Source: JAHDVS01 sp964370985 (lineage in GTDB: Bacteria; Actinomycetota; Thermoleophilia; Gaiellales; Gaiellaceae). From it: DNA of 64,000 nucleotides. Position numbers and translations under genes: made by a program. The notes beneath the pieces are model-generated. The model searched no databases. It worked only from the letters and a program-made list of their open reading frames with translations, and was not told the origin of the DNA. The stretch lies in NCBI GenBank assembly GCA_964370985.1, contig CAYJLE010000013.1, positions 9,988-73,987 on the forward strand, in the 5' to 3' direction. This document shows positions 8,255-16,417 of the stretch, in pieces (positions within the stretch are counted from its first letter, which is position 1; each line of letters starts with the position of its first letter).

Positions 8255-9092
8255 GCTCGAACAGGGCCAGCAGGCGCCCCAGGAACGGCCGCAGCTCCTC
8301 GCGGGTGAGGATCGCGTCGAGATGGCCGAGCCGGAGATTGGACTCGGAGAGCCCGAAATCGTCCGGTAGCTTCTCGCGGGTCGTCTGCTGCACGACCCGC
8401 GGGCCCGTGAACGAGAGCAGCGCCCCCGGCTCGGCGACGATCACGTCGCCCAGGCTGGCGAAGCTCGCGAGCACGCCGGCGGTGGTGGGATGGGTCATCA
8501 CACAGAAGAACGCACAGCGGGACTCGCGCAGCAGGTCGACCGCACAGACCGTCTTCGGCATCTGCATCAGCGACAGGATCCCCTCCTGCATGCGGGCACC
8601 GCCGGAGGCGGTCACACACACGAGCGGCAGGCGCCGCTCGGCAGCGCGCTCGCACGCGCGGGCGAACTTCTCGCCGACGACGCTCCCCATCGAGCCGCCC
8701 ATGAACGCGAAGTCCATGACCGCGAGCTGGCAGTCGCGCCGCTCGATCTTCGCCGCCCCGATCACGATCGCGTCTCCGAGCCCGGTCGAGACCTCGGCCT
8801 CCGCGATCCGCTCGGTGTAGGGGCGCACGTCGAAGAAGCCGAGCGGGTCCGCTGACCGGAGCGACTCCTCCTGCTCCACGAACGTCCCGTGGTCGACGAG
8901 CTGGGCGACCCGTTGGCGCGCGCGCACGGGGAAGTGGTGGCCGCAATGAGGGCACACGCGCAGGGCGCGCTCGAGCTCGTCCTCCCGGTAGTGGGAGCCA
9001 CACGAGGGGCAGGTGTTGGGGTCTCGCCGGGCGGACGGCGCCTCGGCGGGAGGGCCGCGGTGCTCGATCGAGACGTCGATCCGGCTCGCCAT
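8244..9092 (-). CDS. accD: Acetyl-CoA carboxylase carboxyltransferase subunit beta
   Basis: A 282-residue AccD. The N-terminal zinc ribbon is CPSCGSHYREDELERA then CPHCGHHF. The carboxyltransferase core carries YTERIAEAE, FAFMGGSMGSVVGEK, TASGGARMQEG and HPTTAGVLASFASLGD. The start ATG 9092 is supported because it puts the zinc ribbon about 27 residues in, as in the family, and because a TACAAT -10-like box sits 8 nt upstream. Longer readings would overlap the upstream arginase-fold gene. It forms the alpha2beta2 carboxyltransferase with AccA. The internal promoter suggests accDA can be expressed independently of the genes upstream. Confidence 0.95.
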   Translation of the reverse strand: MASRIDVSIEHRGPPAEAPSARRDPNTCPSCGSHYREDELERALRVCPHCGHHFPVRARQRVAQLVDHGTFVEQEESLRSADPLGFFDVRPYTERIAEAEVSTGLGDAIVIGAAKIERRDCQLAVMDFAFMGGSMGSVVGEKFARACERAAERRLPLVCVTASGGARMQEGILSLMQMPKTVCAVDLLRESRCAFFCVMTHPTTAGVLASFASLGDVIVAEPGALLSFTGPRVVQQTTREKLPDDFGLSESNLRLGHLDAILTREELRPFLGRLLALFEHGG

Positions 9093-9100
9093 GCCCGCCC

Positions 9101-9106
9101 ATTGTA
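9101..9106 (-). promoter_or_regulatory. -10 box for accDA
   Basis: TACAAT on the minus strand, 8 nt from the accD ATG at 9092, in the short gap after the arginase-fold gene. Its near-consensus match and leaderless spacing suggest an accDA-specific promoter inside the larger lipid operon. Confidence 0.5.
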
Positions 9107-9123
9107 CGGGCGGGCGAACGGCC

Positions 9124-9903
9124 CTAGAGTCCGAGCGCCGCGCAGAGTCGCGCGAGCGGCGGAACGCTCGCGGGGTCGTCCACGAGCCCGGTGAGGCCTG
9201 CCCCGGCCAGCGGGACGGCGGCCGCGACCCGGGCCAGGAGCCGCTCGAGCTCCGGGAGCGCGAGCCCGTCCGGCTCCGGCATGAAGACGGGGATCCCGGA
9301 CGTCGGGTCGAGCACGTCGCAGTCGAGGGCGACGTACACGCGCTCCACCCGGGCGAGCACCGCATCCACCCCGGAGCCGCCGGTTGGAAGACCGCTCTCC
9401 GCGATGAACAGCTCCTCGGGCGGATCGAGGTTGCGCGCACCGACGAGCGCCACGTGCGGAACCTCGACCGTGCCCGCGTCGAGCAGCAGCCGCAGCGGCA
9501 TCCCCCACTGGTTGCCGCTCGGGGAGCTCGCCGGCGTGTTCAGGTCGCCGTGGGCGTCGATCCAGACGAGGCCGAGCCTGCCGGGCCGCGTGGCCAGGGC
9601 CTCGACCGCGCCGACGTGGGCGCAGCAACAGCCGCCGAGCACGAGCGGGCGGGCCGGGAGGCCGGCGGCGATCCCGAGACTCTGCGCGGCCAGCGTGTCC
9701 TCCGCGATCTCCGCCACCTCGGGGTAGGGAAGGTCGAGCGACGCTGCCGCGGCCATCGCCTCGCCGCCGCCGCCCCAGGCCCGCGGAACCCGTACGAGGC
9801 CCGCACGGTACCCCTCCCCGCAGGAGTGGCACTCGTACTCGCTCCCGACGGCCACGGCCGTGAGCGTGCGGCAACGGGGGCAGCGGGCGCGCAGGCGACT
9901 CAT
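9124..9903 (-). CDS. Arginase/agmatinase-fold protein with N-terminal zinc ribbon
   Basis: A 259-residue ureohydrolase-fold protein. Residues about 8-31 form a CPRC...CHSC zinc ribbon, which is not part of ordinary arginases. The catalytic domain keeps WIDAHGDLNTP (DAHxD), SGNQWGMPLRL and ALDCDVLDP (DxDxxDP), so several Mn ligands are present. The usual GGDH motif reads GGCCCAHVG, which removes the canonical aspartate and shifts the histidine. The family hydrolyses guanidino or formimino compounds; the substrate here is unknown and activity is uncertain. AGGGAG lies close before ATG 9903. It is inserted between the fatty-acid genes and accD. Confidence 0.75.
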   Translation of the reverse strand: MSRLRARCPRCRTLTAVAVGSEYECHSCGEGYRAGLVRVPRAWGGGGEAMAAAASLDLPYPEVAEIAEDTLAAQSLGIAAGLPARPLVLGGCCCAHVGAVEALATRPGRLGLVWIDAHGDLNTPASSPSGNQWGMPLRLLLDAGTVEVPHVALVGARNLDPPEELFIAESGLPTGGSGVDAVLARVERVYVALDCDVLDPTSGIPVFMPEPDGLALPELERLLARVAAAVPLAGAGLTGLVDDPASVPPLARLCAALGL

Positions 9904-9930
9904 CGTCTCCCTACCGGTCGCGCCGCCTCG

Positions 9931-10590
9931 TCACGGCACGAGCTCACGGAGGATGTCCGGAAGCCCCGAGAGATCGGGCAGCTCTCGAGCGGGCGAGGGT
10001 GCCGCTCGCTCGCCGAGCCTGTTGATCCACACCGAGGTCAGCCCGAGCTCGCATGCCGGCGCGATGTCGTGGAAGAGGCTAGCCGCGACGTGCACGTGAT
10101 CCTCGCGCGGGGCGCCCGTCCGCTCGAAGAACTCTCGCCAGTGCCCGTCCGCCGGCTTGTACGAGCCGATCTCGGAGGCGATCACGAGCTCGTCGAACGG
10201 CACGCCGATCCTCTCGACCGAGGCCGCGAGGAGATCGGCGTCCGTGTTCGACAGGATCGCGAGGCTCCACCCCCCGCGGCGAAGCTCCGCCAGCGCGCCC
10301 GGCACCTCCGGGAACACGGGCCAGCCGGGCAGCGTGTTCCCGAGCGAGCCCTCGTCCTCGACCGCCAGGGCAAGCCCTTCCGCGTCCGCGATTCCTCGCA
10401 GGCAGCGCGCCAGCACCCCGCGGTAGGAAAGCCCCGGGCGCTCACGCTGCACGACCGGCTCGAGCGCGTGGTAGCTGGCGAGGAGGCTTCCCGCGTCCTC
10501 GTCCGGCCAGAGACGCTCGAGCGTCGCGCGGATGCCGCCGTTCCAGTCGATCAGCGTCCCGTAGCAGTCGAACGTCGCCCACCGGGGCAT
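9931..10590 (-). CDS. HAD-superfamily hydrolase, 2-haloacid dehalogenase type II-like
   Basis: A 219-residue HAD protein. Motif I is ATFDCYGTLIDW, motif II LSNTDADLL, motif III lysine is in SYKPADGHW, and motif IV is VAASLFHDIAPACELGL followed by TSVWINR. This pattern (Asp nucleophile, NTD, SxKP, S..HD) fits L-2-haloacid dehalogenase-type enzymes, a group that also holds phosphatases of other substrates. The ATG is 7 nt after the fabF stop, so it is part of the fab operon. Its role there is not evident. Confidence 0.82.
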   Translation of the reverse strand: MPRWATFDCYGTLIDWNGGIRATLERLWPDEDAGSLLASYHALEPVVQRERPGLSYRGVLARCLRGIADAEGLALAVEDEGSLGNTLPGWPVFPEVPGALAELRRGGWSLAILSNTDADLLAASVERIGVPFDELVIASEIGSYKPADGHWREFFERTGAPREDHVHVAASLFHDIAPACELGLTSVWINRLGERAAPSPARELPDLSGLPDILRELVP

Positions 10591-10597
10591 CGCGGCG

Positions 10598-11854
10598 TCA
10601 GCCCCTGAACTTGCGGAAGATCAGGCAGGCGTTGTGCCCGCCGAAGCCGAAGTTGTTCGACAGCGCGACGTTCACCTCGACCTGCCGCGCCACGTTCGGG
10701 ATGTAGTCGAGGTCGCACTCCGGGTCGGGGTTCTCGAGGTTGATCGTCGGTGGAACGATGTCGCGTCCGCAGGCGAAGATCGAGGCGATCGCCTCGATCG
10801 CGCCCGAGCCGCCGAGGCAGTGCCCGGTGGCGCCCTTCGTGGAAGAGATCGGGATGCGGTATGCCCTCTCCTCGCCGAACGCGACCTTCAGCACCCTCGT
10901 CTCGCTCGCGTCGCCGATCGGCGTCGAGGTCGCGTGCGCGTTCACGTAGTCGATGTCCTCGGGCCCCACCCCCGCGTCCTGCATCGCCATCGTGATCGCC
11001 CGCGCCGGCGAGCGGCCTGACGGATCGGGCTCCGTCATGTGATGGGCATCGGAGGAGATGCCGTAGCCGATCAGCTCGGCGTAGATCTTCGCGTTGCGCG
11101 CCCGCGCGTGCTCGAGCTCCTCGAGCACGATCACGCCGGCGGCCTCGCCCATCACGAACCCGTCTCGTTCGGCATCGAACGGCCGGCTCGCGCGCAGCGG
11201 GTCCTCGTTGCGGCGCGACAGGGCGCGCATGGCGCCGAATCCCGCGATCCCGACCGGGGCGATCCCGCATTCGGTGCCGCCGGCGAACATCACGTCGGCC
11301 CGGTTCAGGCGGATCTGGTCGAGCGCGTCGCCGATCGCCATGTTCGACGCGGCGCAAGCCTCGCACTGGGACGAGAGCGGCCCACGCGTCCCGAGCTCCA
11401 TCGACACCCAGCCCGCGCCCATGTTCGGCAGGATCGACGGGATCGAGAACGGGCTACACCGATCGGGGCCCTTCTCCCACAGCGCCAGATGGCAGTCCTG
11501 GAAGCTCTTCAGGCCCCCGATTCCCGTCGCGATCGACGCGCCGATCCGCTCCGCCTCGGGTGCGATCGCGAGGCCGCAGTCGGCCTCCGCCATCCTGGCC
11601 GCGCCGATCGAGAGCAGGGCGAAGCGATCCATTCGCCGCACGCTCTTCGCGTCGACCCAGTCGGTCGGCTCGAAGTTCTTCAGCTCGCAGGCGAACTGCA
11701 CCGTGTAGCCGGTCGTGTCGAACGAGGTAATCGGACCGGCGCCCGACTCCCCCGCGATCAGGTTCTTCCAGAACGTCTCCGCATCGTTTCCGAGCGGGGT
11801 CAACGCCCCGACGCCCGTCACGACGACGCGCCGCCGTCCGTTCTCGCTCGTCAC
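10598..11854 (-). CDS. fabF: Beta-ketoacyl-ACP synthase II
   Basis: A 418-residue KAS II elongating acyl-ACP with malonyl-ACP. The catalytic triad is visible as Cys in CEACAASNMAIGDA, His in HATSTPIGD and His in NNFGFGGHNACL. TKGATGHCLGGSGAIEA precedes the C-terminal region. The start GTG 11854 has an AGGAGGGACA Shine-Dalgarno in the 9-nt gap after fabG. In most fab operons the acyl carrier protein gene sits between fabG and fabF, and it is missing here. Confidence 0.95.
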   Translation of the reverse strand: MTSENGRRRVVVTGVGALTPLGNDAETFWKNLIAGESGAGPITSFDTTGYTVQFACELKNFEPTDWVDAKSVRRMDRFALLSIGAARMAEADCGLAIAPEAERIGASIATGIGGLKSFQDCHLALWEKGPDRCSPFSIPSILPNMGAGWVSMELGTRGPLSSQCEACAASNMAIGDALDQIRLNRADVMFAGGTECGIAPVGIAGFGAMRALSRRNEDPLRASRPFDAERDGFVMGEAAGVIVLEELEHARARNAKIYAELIGYGISSDAHHMTEPDPSGRSPARAITMAMQDAGVGPEDIDYVNAHATSTPIGDASETRVLKVAFGEERAYRIPISSTKGATGHCLGGSGAIEAIASIFACGRDIVPPTINLENPDPECDLDYIPNVARQVEVNVALSNNFGFGGHNACLIFRKFRG

Positions 11855-11863
11855 CTGTCCCTC

Positions 11864-12610
11864 CTACATCCCGAGGCCGCCGTCGACCTGGAGCACGGCG
11901 CCGGTTACGAACCGGGCCTCGTCAGCGAGCAGGAAGCGTACCGCACCCGCGATGTCGTCCGGCTCGCCCAGCCGCCCCAGCGGGGTGTTGCCGAGGATGA
12001 GCGCTCGCGCCTCCTCGGGCAGCACGTCCGTCAGCTCGGTGGCGATGTAGCCGGGCGCGACCGCGTTCACGCGAACGCCGCGCGAGCCGAGCTCCTTTGC
12101 GAGCGACTTCGTGAAGCCTATGAGGCCCGCCTTCGAGGCGGCGTAGTTCGTCTGGCCGGCGTTCCCGTGCAATCCGACGACGCTCGTCAGGTTCACGATC
12201 GAGCCGGCCTTGCGCTTCAGCATGCCCCGGGCAGCGGCGCGACAGACGTTGAAGGTGCCCCGCAGGTTCGTGTCGAGCACGTCGTCCCACTCCTCGTCGC
12301 TCATGCGGACGATCAGCGTGTCGCGGGTGATCCCGGCGTTGTTGACGAGACCGGCGAGCGGGCCGAGCTCGACCTCGACACCCTCGACGAGCGCCCTTGC
12401 CTGCTCGGGGTCGGACACGTCCGCCTGCACCGCAACGCCGCCCACCTCCGCAGCGACGGCCTCGGCGGCCTCGCGACCGGCGCGGTAGTTGACGGCAACG
12501 CGCGCGCCCGCGCGCGCAAGCTCGCGGGAGACGGCGGCGCCGATCCCGCGAGCGCCGCCCGTCACGAGCACCACCCTCCCGTCCAGCGAGCAGTACGACT
12601 CAGCGCTCAC
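11864..12610 (-). CDS. fabG: 3-oxoacyl-ACP reductase
   Basis: A 248-residue SDR enzyme. The cofactor motif is TGGARGIGAAV, NNAG is present (LVNNAGITRD), and the active site is the Ser in LTSVVGLHG with Tyr/Lys in NYAASKAGLIGF. NAVAPGYIATELTD and the terminal VLQVDGGLGM are typical of FabG. It reduces 3-oxoacyl-ACP with NADPH. The start GTG 12610 forms a GTGA overlap with the fabD stop, which fixes it. A longer reading extends upstream in the same frame but is fabD shadow. Confidence 0.95.
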   Translation of the reverse strand: MSAESYCSLDGRVVLVTGGARGIGAAVSRELARAGARVAVNYRAGREAAEAVAAEVGGVAVQADVSDPEQARALVEGVEVELGPLAGLVNNAGITRDTLIVRMSDEEWDDVLDTNLRGTFNVCRAAARGMLKRKAGSIVNLTSVVGLHGNAGQTNYAASKAGLIGFTKSLAKELGSRGVRVNAVAPGYIATELTDVLPEEARALILGNTPLGRLGEPDDIAGAVRFLLADEARFVTGAVLQVDGGLGM

Positions 12611-13527
12611 GCGGCGATCACCTCCTCGAGCTTGGCGAGCGACGCCCGGTCGCCCACCGACAGCGCCGTCACGTCGCGGTTGCAGCGCCGGACGAGGCCC
12701 GCGAGCACCTGGCCCGGCCCGATCTCGACGAACGTATCCACTCCCTCGGCGACGAGCCGCGCGACGGCCTGCGTGAACCGCACCGGCGCGGTCAGCTGGT
12801 CGACGAGCAGATCGGTGAACCGCTCTGCGCTCTCGACGTCGGCCGTGACGGTGGACAGGAACGGCACGCGCGGCTGCGCCCAGTCGGCGCTCTCGAGCGC
12901 CGGTCGCAGCCGGGGCCCCGCCGCGCCCACGAGCGGGCTGTGGAAGGCCCCGCTGATCCGCAGGCGGACGGCGCGGCGGGCGCCGCGCTCCGCGGCGGCC
13001 GCGAGCAACCGGTCGATCGCCTCCTCGGCGCCGGACACCACGACCTGGCCGGGGCAGTTGTAGTTGGCGGGCCAGACGCCCTCGATGCCGTCGCAGAGCT
13101 CCTCGACGGCGCCGTCGTCGAGTCCGAGGATCGCGGCCATCGCGCCGGGATGCTGGCGGGCCGCGTCCGCGGTGGCGAGACCCCGCTCGCGCACGAGCCT
13201 GACCGCTTCGCGAGCCGAGAGCGCGCCGCACGCGGCAAGCGCGGAGTACTCACCGACGGAGTGCCCGACGACGAAGGCGGGCTCGAGGCCGAGCGTCTCG
13301 ACGGCGCGCAGGCACGCGAGCGAGGTCGCAACCAGGGCGGGCTGTTGGATCTCGGTCTCGGTGAGCTCCTCGATCGGCCCCTCGAAGCACAGGCGCTCCA
13401 GGTCGAGGCCCGTCACCTCGGAGGCCTCCGCAAGGACCGCCCGGGCCTCGGGGTAGGCCTCCGCGAGCTCGCGTCCCATCCCGACCTCCTGCGAGCCCTG
13501 ACCCGGGAAGCAGAATGCGGCCTTCAC
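12607..13527 (-). CDS. fabD: Malonyl-CoA:ACP transacylase
   Basis: A 306-residue FabD. FPGQGSQEVGMG opens the protein, the nucleophile is in GHSVGEYSALAACG, and the catalytic histidine is in SGAFHSPLVG. VEIGPGQVLAGL near the end is standard. It loads malonyl onto acyl carrier protein for the FabH and FabF condensations. Four-base overlaps with fabH (upstream) and fabG (downstream) indicate strict coupling. Confidence 0.95.
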   Translation of the reverse strand: MKAAFCFPGQGSQEVGMGRELAEAYPEARAVLAEASEVTGLDLERLCFEGPIEELTETEIQQPALVATSLACLRAVETLGLEPAFVVGHSVGEYSALAACGALSAREAVRLVRERGLATADAARQHPGAMAAILGLDDGAVEELCDGIEGVWPANYNCPGQVVVSGAEEAIDRLLAAAAERGARRAVRLRISGAFHSPLVGAAGPRLRPALESADWAQPRVPFLSTVTADVESAERFTDLLVDQLTAPVRFTQAVARLVAEGVDTFVEIGPGQVLAGLVRRCNRDVTALSVGDRASLAKLEEVIAA

Positions 13528-14546
13528 CGGCCATCACCTCCTTCGGCAGTCCAGCGCAGAAGCAGCGACCCCCAGGTCATACCCGCGCCGACAGCGCACA
13601 TGAGCACGTTCGTCCCCGGCGGCAGCCGGCCCTCCCTGCTCGCCTCGTCGAGCACGAGCGGAATCGATGCGGCAGACGTGTTGCCGCAACGGTCGATGTT
13701 CAGGAGCGTCCTCTCGGCGGGAACCCCGAGACGCCGGGCCACGAGCTCGACGATCCGCCGGTTCGCCTGGTGAGGGGCGAACACGTCGACGTCGTCGACC
13801 CCGAGCCCCGCCAGCTCGAGGACGCGGAGGGCGGAGGCCGTCGCGACCCGCGTCGAGAACCGGAACACCTCCGGTCCGTTCATCCTCACCGTGTGCAGGC
13901 CGTCGCGCACCGTGTCGGCCGTGGCAGGGGCCCGGGAGCCTCCCGCCGGGAGTCTGAGATCCCCCGCGCGCGAGCCGTCGTTGCCGAGCTCGAACGCCAG
14001 CACGCCGCCCTCGTCCACCGGCTCGACCACGGCCGCGCCGGCGCCGTCGCCGAAGAGGATGCAGGTCGACCGGTCCTCCCAGTCGAGGAAGCGGGACATG
14101 ACCTCCGACCCGACCACGAGCACACGCCGGGCCGCGCCCGAGGCGACGGCGCAGTACGCCTGCGCCAGCGCGTACACGAACCCGGTGCAGGCGGCCGACA
14201 GGTCGAACGAGGCAGCCCGGCCGGCACCGATGCCGGCCGCGACCACGGAGGCGGTCGAGGGGAAGAGCATGTCCGGCGACGCCGTCGCGACGATCACGAT
14301 GTCGATCGCGTCCGGCTCGCAGCCGGCCCTGGCGAGCGCGACCCGGGCAGCGTCGGCGGCGAGGTCGCTCGCGGCCTCCTCGGGGGCCGCCACGCGGCGC
14401 TCGCGGATTCCCGTCCGCTCCAGGATCCAATCCTCGCTCTCCCCGAACGAGCGCGCGATCTCCTCGCTCGAGACGGTACGGGGCGGCAGGGAGGCTCCTA
14501 GCCCCGTGATCCCGACCCGGACGCCGGGCGGTGCCAGCGCGATCAC
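13524..14546 (-). CDS. fabH: Beta-ketoacyl-ACP synthase III
   Basis: A 340-residue KAS III. The catalytic Cys is in LSAACTGFVYALAQ, the His in FAPHQANRRI, and the Asn in IDRCGNTSAASIP. SFGESEDWILERTGIRERR is the classic FabH N-terminal signature. It starts fatty-acid synthesis by condensing acyl-CoA with malonyl-ACP. The start GTG 14546 makes a GTGA overlap with the fabZ stop. Longer in-frame extension belongs to the fabZ region. Confidence 0.95.
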   Translation of the reverse strand: MIALAPPGVRVGITGLGASLPPRTVSSEEIARSFGESEDWILERTGIRERRVAAPEEAASDLAADAARVALARAGCEPDAIDIVIVATASPDMLFPSTASVVAAGIGAGRAASFDLSAACTGFVYALAQAYCAVASGAARRVLVVGSEVMSRFLDWEDRSTCILFGDGAGAAVVEPVDEGGVLAFELGNDGSRAGDLRLPAGGSRAPATADTVRDGLHTVRMNGPEVFRFSTRVATASALRVLELAGLGVDDVDVFAPHQANRRIVELVARRLGVPAERTLLNIDRCGNTSAASIPLVLDEASREGRLPPGTNVLMCAVGAGMTWGSLLLRWTAEGGDGR

Positions 14547-14992
14547 GACCCGCCCGCGGGCGGGTCGGCCACCGCGAACGTCAGAGTCCCTCGCACCGCG
14601 AGCTCGCCCCCGACGGTCGCGCGCACGGCGCCGCGGCCGACCGGGCCGCGTACCCGCTCGAGCTGGCACGTCAGCTCGAGCACGTCGCCCGGCCGCACGA
14701 GCCGCTTGAAGCGGACGTCGTCGATCCCCGCGAAGAGGACGAGCTTGCCCCGGTTGCCCTCCTCCGAGAGGACCGCGACCGCGCCGGTCTGTGCCAGCGC
14801 CTCGACCATCAGCACACCGGGCATGATCGGGTTCCCCGGGAAGTGGCCGGCGAGGTACCACTCGTCGGCACGCACCTGCTTGCGCGCCACGACCCTCGCT
14901 CCCGGGTCGAGCTCGATCACCTCGTCGAGGAGCAGGAACGGCTCCCGGTGGGGGATGATCGCCTCGATCTCCTCCCTGCCCAGCGGCGTCAC
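14543..14992 (-). CDS. fabZ: 3-hydroxyacyl-ACP dehydratase
   Basis: A 149-residue hot-dog-fold FabZ. IIPHREPFLLLDEV, the catalytic His in AGHFPGNPIMPGV and Glu in MVEALAQTGA are all present. It dehydrates 3-hydroxyacyl-ACP. Its start overlaps the preceding sigma-factor gene by 4 bases and its end overlaps fabH by 4 bases, so the sigma factor and the fab genes are made from one message. Confidence 0.95.
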   Translation of the reverse strand: MTPLGREEIEAIIPHREPFLLLDEVIELDPGARVVARKQVRADEWYLAGHFPGNPIMPGVLMVEALAQTGAVAVLSEEGNRGKLVLFAGIDDVRFKRLVRPGDVLELTCQLERVRGPVGRGAVRATVGGELAVRGTLTFAVADPPAGGS

Positions 14993-15597
14993 GCCCGCGT
15001 GTACTCCTGGAGGCGGCGCCTGAGGTTGTCCCTCCCCCGGTGGACGTGCGACTTCGCGGTCCCGACCGGGATCCGCAAGAGCTTCCCGATCTCCTCGTAG
15101 CTCAGGTCGAGGGTGTCTCGCAGGAGCAGGACGCGCCGCTGCTCGGCCGTGAGCCGCACGAGCGCCGAGCCGAGCTCCCGGCGGAGGTCGGACAGCAGCG
15201 CGAGCCGGCTCGGGTCCCCGTCATCGTCGAATCCGGCGTCCCGGTCGGGATCGAGCGTCTCGGTGCGCCGGACCCGCTGGCGGTCGGCGACGTCGCGGCA
15301 GGTGTTGATCACCAGCCGGTGCAGCCACGTCGAGAACTGGCACTCGCCCCGGAACTGCCGCAGGCGCTCGGTGAGCTTGAGAAACGACTCCTGCGCCGCG
15401 TCGCGGGCGTCCTCGATGTCGCCGAGCAGGTGCGTCGCAAGACGGGATACGCGGGCGGAGTGGCGCTCGATCAGCGCCTCGAGCGCACTGCGATCGCCCT
15501 CCTTGGCGCGGTCGACGAGATCCGCGTCCGACAGCCGCGCGTAGGCAACCCGGACGTCGAGGGCGGAGCGCGGCAGGGTGGTCTCGGCGACGGGCAC
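14989..15597 (-). CDS. ECF-type RNA polymerase sigma factor heading the fab operon
   Basis: A 202-residue sigma-70-family protein with only regions 2 and 4. Region 2 covers about LIERHSARVSRLATHLL to FSTWLHRLVINTCRD. Region 4 covers ALVRLTAEQRRVLLL to YEEIGKLLRIPVGTAKSHV with its helix-turn-helix. This is the ECF layout. No anti-sigma gene lies next to it; instead the gene overlaps fabZ by 4 bases. That arrangement suggests it may direct or tune lipid gene expression, which is inference. The start is GTG 15597 with TAGACT 9 nt upstream on the minus strand. Confidence 0.85.
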   Translation of the reverse strand: MPVAETTLPRSALDVRVAYARLSDADLVDRAKEGDRSALEALIERHSARVSRLATHLLGDIEDARDAAQESFLKLTERLRQFRGECQFSTWLHRLVINTCRDVADRQRVRRTETLDPDRDAGFDDDGDPSRLALLSDLRRELGSALVRLTAEQRRVLLLRDTLDLSYEEIGKLLRIPVGTAKSHVHRGRDNLRRRLQEYTRA

Positions 15598-15605
15598 GGC
15601 ACACG

Positions 15606-15612
15606 TAGTCTA
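15606..15612. promoter_or_regulatory. Overlapping divergent -10 boxes (fab operon / birA)
   Basis: The 24-nt gap between sigma GTG 15597 and birA ATG 15622 contains the palindrome GTCTAGAC. Plus strand TAGTCT (15606-15611) lies 10 nt before birA. Minus strand TAGACT (15612-15607) lies 9 nt before the sigma gene. The two elements share five bases, so RNA polymerase probably cannot occupy both at once. Confidence 0.5.
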
Positions 15613-15621
15613 GACCTGACG

Positions 15622-16380
15622 ATGGCCCGCACGCTCGCCCCCGATCGGGTCGCCCCACTCCTGACGGGCCGCTTCGGCTCCCCCTACCTCCACCGCGAAG
15701 CGTGCGCCTCCACCCAGCGCCTGCTCCCGCCCGATCTGCCCGAGGGCGCCGTGGCGGTTTGCGAGGAGCAGACGGCCGGCCGCGGGCGGCTCGGCAGGGC
15801 CTGGAAGGCCCCCGCGGGGACCGCCGTGCTGTGCTCCATCCTGCTGCGCCCCCCGCCGGCTCGGCAGGCCGCCGAGCTCTCCCTGGTCGGAGGGCTCGCG
15901 GTCGCGCGGCTCGCCGAGGAGGCGCTCGGCGCCCCCGTGGGGCTGAAATGGCCCAATGACGTGCTCGTCTCCGGCCGCAAGATCGCGGGAGTCCTCGCCG
16001 AGAGCGTCGCAGGGACGGTCGTGCTCGGCGTCGGTCTCAACGTCAACCAGGCCGAGGACGGCCTGCCGCCCGACGCGCGCACGCCGCCCGCGTCGCTGCG
16101 CACGGTCGACGGAGTCGAGCGGGACCGGGCACCGCTGCTCGCCGCCTTGCTCGCCTCGCTCGAGCGGGCCTACGACACCTGGCAGGAGCTCGGCCTGGCC
16201 GGGCTCCACGCGGAGATCGCGCGACGCGACGTGCTCGCGGGGAAGCGTGTCCGCATCGGCGAGCTCGCGGGTGTCGCGGCCGGGATCGACGTCGCCGGGG
16301 CTCTCCTTCTCGACACGCCGTCGGGGCGCCGCGCGGTGATCAGCGGAGACGTCAGCGTGCACCCCTCTGACGGGCTGTAG
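15622..16380 (+). CDS. birA: Biotin-[acetyl-CoA carboxylase] ligase
   Basis: A 252-residue biotin protein ligase. GRGRLGRAWKAPAGTAVLCS is the biotinyl-adenylate loop, LKWPNDVLVSGRKIAGVL carries the catalytic lysine region, and VVLGVGLNVNQ follows, with a small C-terminal domain after it. There is no N-terminal DNA-binding HTH, so this is a group I ligase, not a BirA repressor. It attaches biotin to the carboxyl carrier of acetyl-CoA carboxylase, which fits its divergent position opposite the fab-acc operon. The start is ATG 15622, directly before conserved sequence. Confidence 0.92.
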   Translation: MARTLAPDRVAPLLTGRFGSPYLHREACASTQRLLPPDLPEGAVAVCEEQTAGRGRLGRAWKAPAGTAVLCSILLRPPPARQAAELSLVGGLAVARLAEEALGAPVGLKWPNDVLVSGRKIAGVLAESVAGTVVLGVGLNVNQAEDGLPPDARTPPASLRTVDGVERDRAPLLAALLASLERAYDTWQELGLAGLHAEIARRDVLAGKRVRIGELAGVAAGIDVAGALLLDTPSGRRAVISGDVSVHPSDGL

Positions 16381-16396
16381 CCCGCGATCGCGCTGG

Positions 16397-16402
16397 TAGA
16401 CT
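16397..16402 (+). promoter_or_regulatory. -10 box for nfeD-slipin
   Basis: TAGACT lies 15 nt before GTG 16418, in the 37-nt gap after birA. It would give a leader of about 8-9 nt, without a recognisable Shine-Dalgarno. Confidence 0.35.
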
Positions 16403-16417
16403 CGGCCGGGAAGCTCC

